Shown: positions 1-5,031 of the stretch, piece by piece
Layout of the letters: each line of letters opens with the position of its first letter
Numbering within the stretch: the stretch's first letter is position 1
Assembly: GCA_026390195.1 (NCBI GenBank)
Contig: JAPLGK010000151.1
Span: 1-5,461, forward strand
Direction: 5' to 3'
DNA: 5,461 bases
From: Caldisericota bacterium
Lineage (GTDB): Bacteria; Caldisericota; Caldisericia; Cryosericales; Cryosericaceae
Position numbers and translations under genes: made by a program
The notes under the pieces: generated by a model
The model's database searches: none
Seen by the model: the letters and a program-made list of their open reading frames with translations, nothing else
Told to the model about the DNA's origin: nothing

Positions 1-198
1 CAAAGGCTCTTTGCGGTTGAGTGCGGCCGTGATGAAAATGGCCAGGTTGCGCCGCAGCTGCTCCTGTCCTATGAAATCCTCAAGACGTCGTGGCCGCAGC
101 GTTGAGCCCACCGCGTCACCCTCGGGCTTCCCGGGCGACAGTGGGGCTTGAGCAACCGTTGCTTTCCGACGTACGCGCTTCTCTTCGCCGGCAGCCAT
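1..198 (-). CDS. ruvB: RuvB, Holliday junction branch-migration ATPase (N-terminal 66 codons only)
   Basis: RuvB is the hexameric AAA+ motor that, loaded by RuvA, drives branch migration of Holliday junctions in recombinational repair. Only the N-terminus is present because the gene runs off the left edge, before the Walker A motif. The visible part has the family signature LRPRRLEDFIGQEQL at about residues 34-48, followed by NLAIFITAAL, the entry to the ATPase domain. Before it lies a hydrophilic stretch of about 33 residues with a basic cluster (KRVRRK, residues 7-12), somewhat longer than the roughly 20 residues I recall for B. subtilis RuvB. The ATG start at 198 is preceded by GAGGA at 211-207 with 8 bases of spacing. 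That site overlaps the end of ruvA, whose stop lies 3 bases upstream, so the two are probably co-translated. The identification is firm from both the motif and the position after ruvA; the rest of the protein is not visible. Confidence 0.93.
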   Translation of the reverse strand, partial: MAAGEEKRVRRKATVAQAPLSPGKPEGDAVGSTLRPRRLEDFIGQEQLRRNLAIFITAALNRKEPL

Positions 199-201
199 AT
201 C

Positions 202-795
202 CTATTTCCTCGAAAGATACTGCAAGGCATCACTCACGAGTTCCTCGGCCGAACGGTCCTTCGCAGCGCCAAGCTCCCGGAGAGACCCACTGATCTCTCG
301 TTGTGAGTATCCGAGAGATCGGAGCGCCATCTCCACCTCTGCCAGCACGGTGGGTTCCGTTCCTGTCATGCCCTCCACAGACAGAAGCTCAGCGTACTTG
401 CGGTTGACGATCGGACGCAACTCGATGAGGATGCGCTCGGCATTTCTCTTCCCTACGCCGGGAGCGGAAGTGAGCAACCCAACATTCTGTTCCCGCACTG
501 CTTCGATGAGGCGAGATGCCGGTGCAGCACGCAGAAGGCTCAGGGCGGTCTTGGCGCCAACGCCCGGAACATGCTCGACGAGATCGGCGAAGACTTCATA
601 GTCCAGTGGTTCGACAAAACCGTAGAGCTCCTGCCGGTCTTCCTTGACGACATGGTATGTCCGTAGTTCGACCTCTTCCCCAACCTCGAACATGGCGGAG
701 TCTACTACTCTTACCTCATACCCGATGTCGCCAACAAGAACGATGATGGCGGAATCCAGTCTGCGATATACGGTCCCCCTAATCAGAGCAATCAT
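202..795 (-). CDS. ruvA: RuvA, Holliday junction DNA-binding subunit
   Basis: RuvA binds four-way junctions as a tetramer and recruits RuvB for branch migration. The protein has 197 residues, a normal length. An N-terminal OB-fold domain begins MIALIRG and carries the acidic-pin pair E52-D53, matching the E. coli acidic pin. Two helix-hairpin-helix motifs follow: VPGVGAKTA at 76-84 and APGVGKRNAER at 111-121. A flexible linker leads to a C-terminal RuvB-binding domain at about 150-197 (LAEVEMALRSLGYSQREI and onward). The frame stays open upstream to an ATG at 954, but the start at 795 is clearly right: it gives the conserved N-terminus and has a strong site, GGAGG at 806-802, with 6 bases of spacing. 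The gene starts inside the end of ruvC with a 17-base overlap, suggesting translational coupling. Confidence 0.97.
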   Translation of the reverse strand: MIALIRGTVYRRLDSAIIVLVGDIGYEVRVVDSAMFEVGEEVELRTYHVVKEDRQELYGFVEPLDYEVFADLVEHVPGVGAKTALSLLRAAPASRLIEAVREQNVGLLTSAPGVGKRNAERILIELRPIVNRKYAELLSVEGMTGTEPTVLAEVEMALRSLGYSQREISGSLRELGAAKDRSAEELVSDALQYLSRK

Positions 796-1294
796 CGGTC
801 TCCTCCGCCAGAACTGCCTCCCGATAAGCCCCCGTGAACGTATGGCAGAGGGCGATAGCAATTGCGTCCGCTGTATCATCAGGCGTAATATGCTCCTCGA
901 CACCAAGAATCTGACGCACAGCAATCTCGACGTTCTTCTTGCTCTCCATGCCATATGATGAGACGGCTTGCTTCACCTGCTGAGGGGTATACTCGAACGC
1001 AGGAACGTGACATGTGCCAATGGCAAGGACAATCACTCCGCGGGCCTCACTGACCCTCATGACTGTCCGGGCGTTTCGAAAGAAGAACAGGGACTCGATC
1101 GCCACTGCATCCGGCTTGTACCTGCGGACGAGTCGGCGGACGCCGTCATAGATGTACTTGAGCCTGTCTGGATATGGCGTACCAGGATGGGTCTCCAGAC
1201 ACCCGTAGTCAAGAAGGGCTACGGTGTCACCGTCTGACGAGACGACACCGTAGCCGATGCGTGCCAGTCCGGGGTCGATTCCCAGAGTAAGCAT
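779..1294 (-). CDS. ruvC: RuvC, crossover junction endodeoxyribonuclease
   Basis: RuvC is the dimeric, metal-dependent resolvase that nicks Holliday junctions symmetrically, working with RuvAB in homologous recombination. The protein has 171 residues, typical for the family. The RNase H-like fold is visible from its four acidic residues: D7 in LGIDPG, E67 in VAIESLFF, and D140 and D143 in PDDTADAIAIALCH. The NARTVMRVSEARG segment at 74-86 and the PQQVKQAVSSYG segment at 104-115 are also characteristic. The ATG start at 1294 is 7 bases after the stop of the yebC-family gene. The ribosome site is weak, only GAGAG close to the ATG, so reinitiation after the upstream gene is plausible. The 3' end overlaps ruvA by 17 bases. 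All catalytic residues are intact. Confidence 0.97.
   Translation of the reverse strand: MLTLGIDPGLARIGYGVVSSDGDTVALLDYGCLETHPGTPYPDRLKYIYDGVRRLVRRYKPDAVAIESLFFFRNARTVMRVSEARGVIVLAIGTCHVPAFEYTPQQVKQAVSSYGMESKKNVEIAVRQILGVEEHITPDDTADAIAIALCHTFTGAYREAVLAEETDDCSD
800..806 (-). promoter_or_regulatory. Strong ribosome binding site of ruvA, inside ruvC
   Basis: GGAGGAG on the minus strand, with the GGAGG core 6 bases before the ATG at 795. It decides the ruvA start against the upstream in-frame ATG at 954, and lies within the coding region of ruvC just before its stop. Confidence 0.85.
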
Positions 1295-1301
1295 GAACTC
1301 T

Positions 1302-2057
1302 CTAGCTTTCCTGCTCCAGCTGCTTGATGACTTCGTCGCTCATCTCATAGTTGGAGAAGTAGTCACTGACGTCATCGTGCTCGTCCAGCGCTTCCTCCAG
1401 CCGCGCGATCTTCCGCGCATCGTCAATGGCGACGGCTACAAGGATCTTGGGGATCATGACCAGAGATGCCGACTTCACGACAATCCCAGCAGCCTCAAGA
1501 GCCTGACGCACCTTGTAGACATCTTCAGGTCCGGTGATGACGGTCGTCGTCTCATCGTCCTGCTTGAGGTCCTCTGAGCCGCTGTCGACTGCAATCATAA
1601 ACAGATCGTCGTATCCCCTGTCAGCCGGATCGATTTCCAGCGAACCCTTCCGCTCAAAGCCCCAGCTGACAGATCCGTTCTCACCCAACGCACCACCGTG
1701 CTGAGAGAGGATCCTTCTGATTTCCGGCGTAGTGCGGTTCTTGTTGTCAGTCGAGGCCTGGATGATGAATGCTGTGCCGTTGGGACCGTAACCTTCGTAC
1801 GCAGTCTCCTCGTAGATGACACCCTCCATCTCTCCGGTTCCACGCATGATTGCCTTCTTGACGTTGTCATTAGGCATGCCCGCTGACTTGGCCTTTTCTA
1901 CAGCTGCCCTCAATCGCGTGTTTGTCTCGGGGCTCCCGCCGCCTGCCTTCGCCGCGATAATGATCTCACGAGTGATCTTGGTGAAAGCGCGACCACGCTT
2001 GGCGTCTTCCACGCCCTTCTTGGCCTGAATATTGTGCCACTTGGAATGCCCAGACAT
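1302..2057 (-). CDS. yebC: YebC/PmpR (TACO1) family protein
   Basis: A 251-residue member of the YebC/TACO1 family, a usual length. The hallmark N-terminus MSGHSKWHNIQAKKG (1-15) is followed by DAKRGRAFTKITREI, and internal signatures are YEGYGPNG at 87-94, TDNKNRT at 103-109 and GGALGENGSVSWGF at 121-134. The C-terminal third is acidic. Family members have long been annotated as transcriptional regulators (PmpR in Pseudomonas). More recent work on TACO1 and YebC points to a role on the ribosome, relieving stalls at proline-rich stretches. The sequence alone does not decide between these roles. The ATG directly abuts the TAG stop of pdxT. A strong site, GGGAGG at 2068-2063 with 5 bases of spacing, lies inside the last pdxT codons. 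Location directly before ruvC is very common for this family. Confidence 0.95.
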   Translation of the reverse strand: MSGHSKWHNIQAKKGVEDAKRGRAFTKITREIIIAAKAGGGSPETNTRLRAAVEKAKSAGMPNDNVKKAIMRGTGEMEGVIYEETAYEGYGPNGTAFIIQASTDNKNRTTPEIRRILSQHGGALGENGSVSWGFERKGSLEIDPADRGYDDLFMIAVDSGSEDLKQDDETTTVITGPEDVYKVRQALEAAGIVVKSASLVMIPKILVAVAIDDARKIARLEEALDEHDDVSDYFSNYEMSDEVIKQLEQES

Positions 2058-2648
2058 CTAGACCTCCCGATTTGAGCTCTGCTCTGCCAATCGCAGAAAA
2101 TGTTCATGTACCCTTGTATCGCTTCCAAGCTCCGGATGGAACGAAGAAGCAAGGAGCCTTCCCTGCTGCACATAGACCGGCCTCTGTGCTACGCTTGCCA
2201 GTACCTTCACAGAAGGTCCTGTCCGGATGATCACCGGCGCTCGAATGAACACCGCATGTAATGGTGTATCCAGCCCTTCGATTTCCAGATCTTCCTCGCT
2301 CGACTCTTTCTGACGTCCAAAGGCATTCCGCTGAACAGTCACGTCCAAAAGTCCCAGATGGGGTTGTGCCTGGCTCCCCTCAATGTCCCGGGCCAAAATG
2401 ATCATACCTGCGCACGTGCCGTAGATCGCCAGTCTGCCTGCGTCGAAGCGGTCGACGATAGCCCGATCCACCCCGTACTTGACCATGAGCTTCCCCATGG
2501 TCGTGCTTTCGCCTCCCGTGATGATGAGCCCATCCAGCAATCCGACTTCCTCGGGGAGACGAACGAGGCGGACCTCCACGCCGAGGAACCGCGCCATGCT
2601 AGCGTGTTCTCGAAAGTCGCCCTGAAGAGCAAGGACGCCGATGACCAC
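2058..2648 (-). CDS. pdxT: PdxT, glutaminase subunit of pyridoxal 5'-phosphate synthase
   Basis: PdxT is the class I glutamine amidotransferase of the deoxyxylulose-5-phosphate-independent vitamin B6 pathway. It hydrolyses glutamine and passes ammonia to PdxS in the 12+12 subunit PLP synthase complex of the cytosol. The protein has 196 residues, a standard length. Visible motifs are IGVLALQGDFREH at 3-15, the GGEST oxyanion region at 45-49, the nucleophile C79 in GTCAG, PHLGLLDV at 96-103, RNAFGRQ at 107-113, FIRAP at 134-138, and the remaining triad residues H171 and E173 in FHPE. The start is GTG at 2648. It gives the conserved N-terminus and lies 2 bases after the pdxS stop; GAGGG in the last pdxS codons may be its ribosome site. 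The gene ends directly against the next start codon. Confidence 0.97.
   Translation of the reverse strand: MVIGVLALQGDFREHASMARFLGVEVRLVRLPEEVGLLDGLIITGGESTTMGKLMVKYGVDRAIVDRFDAGRLAIYGTCAGMIILARDIEGSQAQPHLGLLDVTVQRNAFGRQKESSEEDLEIEGLDTPLHAVFIRAPVIIRTGPSVKVLASVAQRPVYVQQGRLLASSFHPELGSDTRVHEHFLRLAEQSSNREV
2063..2068 (-). promoter_or_regulatory. Ribosome binding site of the yebC-family gene, inside pdxT
   Basis: GGGAGG on the minus strand, 5 bases before the ATG at 2057 and formed by the last sense codons of pdxT. With the pdxT stop codon abutting the ATG, termination and initiation share one place, which favours translational coupling. Confidence 0.85.
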
Positions 2649-2650
2649 CT

Positions 2651-3535
2651 CTAGTTATCCCTCACCTGCATCTTATCCAGCTCGACGAGCGTGCGTGCGT
2701 CTATGCCTGACATACCTTCCTTCAAGCCCTTGCTTACCTCGAAGAGCACCTTAGGATCTTCCCAGTAGGTCGTTGCCGCCACGATGGCTTCTGCTCTCGG
2801 AAGCGGATCCGAACTCTTGAAAATGCCAGAACCCACAAAAACACCATCGGCCCCAAGCGTCATCATGAGTGCCGCGTCGGCCGGGGTGGCAATGCCGCCC
2901 GCTGCAAAGTTGACGACCGGAAGACGTCCCAGCACCCGCACTTCGCGCAGGAGTTCAACATTGACCCCAAGCTCCTTCGCCTCGACCACAAGTTCATCCT
3001 CAAGCATCGATTGCACCTTGCGAACCTCGTTCATGACCGCTCGCATGTTGGTGACCGCCTCAGAGACGTCTCCGGTGCCCGGCTCGCCCTTCGTCCTGAT
3101 CATCGCAGCTCCTTCGCTGATACGCCGCAGCGCCTCGCCCAGATTGCGCGCTCCACATACGAAGGGGATCTTGAACTGCCACTTATCGATATGATAGGTG
3201 ACATCGGCGGGAGTCAGCACTTCGCTCTCGTCGATGAAGTCGATTCCCATATACTCCAGTATCCGCGCTTCGGAGATGTGCCCGATTCGAACCTTGGCCA
3301 TGACGGGAATCGAGACGGCATCCATGATCTGCTCGACAAGTCCCGGGTCGGCCGCCCTTGCGACGCCGCCTTCCCTGCGAATATCGGCTGGAATCCGTGC
3401 GAGTGCCATCACTGACACTGCGCCGGCTTCTTCGGCAATCTTCGCCTGGTCGACCGTCGTGACATCCATGATGACGCCACCCTTGAACATCTCTGCCAGA
3501 CCGCGCTTCACCTTGGTCGTTCCGATTTCAGCCAT
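2651..3535 (-). CDS. pdxS: PdxS, PLP synthase subunit (lyase)
   Basis: PdxS (Pdx1/SNZ family) is the (beta/alpha)8-barrel synthase that condenses ribose 5-phosphate, glyceraldehyde 3-phosphate and ammonia from PdxT directly into pyridoxal 5'-phosphate. The protein has 294 residues, the expected length, and is highly conserved. D24 lies in GGVIMDV; the two catalytic lysines are K81 in VMAKVRIGH and K149 in RTKGEPGTG. Other signatures are DESEVLTPAD at 102-111, PFVCGARNLGEA at 124-135, and the VNFAAGGIATPADAALMM and GADGVFVGSGIFKS segments that bind phosphate. The ATG start at 3535 has the site GAGGTG at 3549-3544 with 8 bases of spacing. The gene lies 22 bases after the flavoprotein gene, and a possible promoter of its own overlaps that gene's 3' end. 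No key residue is missing. Confidence 0.98.
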   Translation of the reverse strand: MAEIGTTKVKRGLAEMFKGGVIMDVTTVDQAKIAEEAGAVSVMALARIPADIRREGGVARAADPGLVEQIMDAVSIPVMAKVRIGHISEARILEYMGIDFIDESEVLTPADVTYHIDKWQFKIPFVCGARNLGEALRRISEGAAMIRTKGEPGTGDVSEAVTNMRAVMNEVRKVQSMLEDELVVEAKELGVNVELLREVRVLGRLPVVNFAAGGIATPADAALMMTLGADGVFVGSGIFKSSDPLPRAEAIVAATTYWEDPKVLFEVSKGLKEGMSGIDARTLVELDKMQVRDN

Positions 3536-3543
3536 GTCGTTGT

Positions 3544-3549
3544 CACCTC
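3544..3549 (-). promoter_or_regulatory. Ribosome binding site of pdxS
   Basis: GAGGTG on the minus strand, 8 bases before the ATG at 3535, in the 22-base gap after the flavoprotein gene. Its presence contrasts with the absence of any such site before the first gene of the operon. Confidence 0.8.
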
Positions 3550-3557
3550 TTCAACCC

Positions 3558-4838
3558 TTAAAGTTTACCGTCATTTGGTGATTTGGCAACGTATTCGGCC
3601 GCACACCTTCCGGCCAGAAATCCGGTCGAGAAAGCTGCCTGCAGATTATAGCCACCTGTGACAGCCTGCAGGTCCAGGAGCTCGCCGGCAATGAACAATC
3701 CGGGGACGAGTCTCGATCCCATGGATCGTGGGTCGACCTCTCGCAGAGAGACACCTCCCTGCGTGATGATCGCGGAGGCGAGAGGGTCGGCCCCTGTACA
3801 GTTCAGCTCCACTCCCTTGATTGATCTGGCGACCGCAGCAAGGGTTTTCTTGGGCAATGGTGTCCTGCCCTTTCCTTCGATGCCCCACACGCGCATCAGC
3901 TCAAGAGCCATCCGCCTCGGAAGGAACCTCGAGACATTCACCAGGATCTCGTCGGCATTCCCGCAAGCCTCGATGTCGTGAAGCTCCTGGTCCAACGTCT
4001 TCTCGGGCCGCAGGTCCATGCACAGAACGACAGCGTGGCCCTCGGCCAGGGCCGGTGTGACGGCCAGACTCAGTGACAGGACGGCCGGTCCTCCAATCCC
4101 TCGGTCCGTTATCATGACTTCTCCCTGCCTTCGAGCCAACAGACGAGGACCAACCCATGCCTCGACAGCGACGCCTTCGACCGAGGTCCCTGCAAGTTCT
4201 CTCAGCCACTTCTCGGGACAGTGCAGGGAAACCAAGCCAGGCAGGAGGCGACCCGGGCGATGGCCCATGTGCTCAAGAAGCTCATAGCCGTCTCCTGTCG
4301 ACCCGGTACCAGGATAGGATTTTCCACCTGTAGCCACGACCACGGCCCGGCAGCGCAAGGACCCACCAGACTCCAGGCCGATCGTCCACTCGCCGGACCT
4401 AGAATCGATGCTTCGGACCCGAGCCGAGTAGCGGACACCAACGCCGTCTCGCACGAGAAGCAGCCCGAGAGCCTGGACGACGTCCTGCGCCTTGTCCGTC
4501 ACAGGGAACACTCGGCCACCTCGCTCCATCTTGAGTTGCAGGCCGGCTTCGGCGAAAAGAGCGACAAGGTCATCCGAGAAAAAGGACTCGAAAGCCGGGT
4601 AGAGGAATCGGCCGGAAGGGCCGAAGGCCTGGACAAACTCGCCCACTGAATGCGCATTTGTTACGTTTGCTCTGCCCTTGCCCGTGATGGCCAGTTTCCT
4701 GCCCAGCACCCGATTCCGTTCGAGGATGAGGACAGAGCCATCGTGGCCAGAGGCTGTGAGGTACCTTGCAGCAGACAATGCCGCCAACATGCCGGCAGCA
4801 CCACCACCTATGACACAGACCTCAGCTCTTGTTTCCAT
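3558..4838 (-). CDS. NAD(P)/FAD-dependent oxidoreductase, HI0933/BaiN (YhiN) family
   Basis: A 426-residue flavoprotein of the HI0933 family, often labelled BaiN-like or 'aminoacetone oxidase family'. The true substrate of most members, including this one, is unknown. The N-terminal dinucleotide-binding fold has VIGGGAAGM at 9-17 and an acidic strand end, E40. The family block GRKLAITGKGRANVTN lies at 46-61, GRVFPVTDKAQDVV at 108-121, ATGGKSYPGTGSTGDGY at 169-185, GELLD at 385-389 and GGYNLQAAFSTG at 395-406. Position 57 is alanine where I recall cysteine in most relatives (GRCN). No signal peptide or membrane span is visible, so it should be cytosolic. The ATG at 4838 is forced: an in-frame TAG lies three codons before it, and the FAD motif begins at residue 9. 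There is no Shine-Dalgarno sequence, and a -10 box ends 10 bases upstream, so the mRNA is probably leaderless. It heads the pdxST-yebC-ruvCAB operon. Confidence 0.93.
   Translation of the reverse strand: METRAEVCVIGGGAAGMLAALSAARYLTASGHDGSVLILERNRVLGRKLAITGKGRANVTNAHSVGEFVQAFGPSGRFLYPAFESFFSDDLVALFAEAGLQLKMERGGRVFPVTDKAQDVVQALGLLLVRDGVGVRYSARVRSIDSRSGEWTIGLESGGSLRCRAVVVATGGKSYPGTGSTGDGYELLEHMGHRPGRLLPGLVSLHCPEKWLRELAGTSVEGVAVEAWVGPRLLARRQGEVMITDRGIGGPAVLSLSLAVTPALAEGHAVVLCMDLRPEKTLDQELHDIEACGNADEILVNVSRFLPRRMALELMRVWGIEGKGRTPLPKKTLAAVARSIKGVELNCTGADPLASAIITQGGVSLREVDPRSMGSRLVPGLFIAGELLDLQAVTGGYNLQAAFSTGFLAGRCAAEYVAKSPNDGKL
3562..3589 (-). promoter_or_regulatory. Candidate internal promoter for pdxS
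   Basis: On the minus strand, TTGCCA (3589-3584) and TAAACT (3567-3562, 4 of 6 to consensus) are separated by 16 bases, overlapping the last codons of the flavoprotein gene. A start near 3555 would give a leader of about 20 bases containing the pdxS ribosome site. The -35 hexamer and spacer match those of the tRNA-Arg promoter in this window. Matches of this quality occur by chance, so this is only a candidate for separate expression of the PLP synthase genes. Confidence 0.38.
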
Positions 4839-4848
4839 CGGCGGCTAG

Positions 4849-4857
4849 ATTATAACA
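4849..4857 (-). promoter_or_regulatory. Extended -10 promoter element for the leftward operon
   Basis: Read on the minus strand this is TGTTATAAT: a perfect TATAAT (4854-4849) with the TGn extension (4857-4855). No good -35 hexamer is present at 16-18 bases upstream, which is common when an extended -10 is used. Transcription should start near 4842-4838, leaving 0 to 4 bases before the ATG at 4838. The call rests on the sequence match alone; position directly ahead of the first gene of a long operon supports it. Confidence 0.62.
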
Positions 4858-4909
4858 GATTTGTGTGCGTCACTACTGCCACGTTGCTCAGCAATCCTCA
4901 CTGTTTTGC

Positions 4910-4937
4910 TTGCCAATCGATGGAAATGGAATACAAT
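4910..4937 (+). promoter_or_regulatory. Sigma70-type promoter for tRNA-Arg and tadA
   Basis: TTGCCA at 4910-4915 (5 of 6 to consensus) and TACAAT at 4932-4937 (5 of 6) are separated by 16 bases. Transcription would start near 4944-4945, only 2 or 3 bases before the mature 5' end of the tRNA at 4947. No other start site is needed for tadA, which follows the tRNA by 8 bases. Confidence 0.7.
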
Positions 4938-4946
4938 CACCGTTGT

Positions 4947-5023
4947 GCGCCCGTAGCTCAACTGGATAGAGTGACGGTCTACGGAACCGTAGGTTACAGG
5001 TTCGATTCCTGTCGGGCGCACCA
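4947..5023 (+). tRNA. tRNA-Arg, anticodon ACG, CCA encoded
   Basis: A complete 77-base cloverleaf. The acceptor stem 4947-4953 pairs perfectly with 5013-5019. The D stem is 4956-4959 with 4969-4972 and has one G-U pair at 10-25. The anticodon stem is 4974-4978 with 4986-4990, and the T stem is 4996-5000 with 5008-5012, its loop beginning TTCGATT. The anticodon loop CTACGGA places ACG at 4981-4983, which reads arginine CGN codons. A20 in the D loop (4966) and C35 and G36 fit the known arginine identity elements. The discriminator is A at 5020 and CCA is encoded at 5021-5023. U33-A34-C35-G36 is the recognition core for TadA, so A34 should become inosine. The deaminase gene starts 8 bases downstream. 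Confidence 0.98.
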
Positions 5024-5031
5024 GTCCTGAC

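Noticed and set aside
796..954. Upstream in-frame extension of ruvA by 53 codons to an ATG at 954
   Set aside because: The extension lies wholly inside ruvC in another frame, has no family similarity, and the internal ATG at 795 has both the strong ribosome site and the conserved MIALIRG start.
2784..3581. Three overlapping plus-strand open frames opposite pdxS
   Set aside because: They are low-complexity, serine- and arginine-rich shadows of a highly conserved gene; no start signals or family motifs.
4221..4649. Plus-strand open frame of 142 codons opposite the flavoprotein gene
   Set aside because: Shadow of a well-supported coding region in GC-rich sequence; no motif and no ribosome site.
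4839..4946. A terminator, riboswitch or operator in the divergent intergenic region
   Set aside because: Apart from the two promoters I find no stable hairpin with a T run, no inverted repeat of useful length and no riboswitch core.
4650..5030. Plus-strand open frame of 126 codons running through the intergenic region and the whole tRNA
   Set aside because: It is antisense to the flavoprotein gene, then reads through both promoters and the tRNA. It has no recognisable domain.
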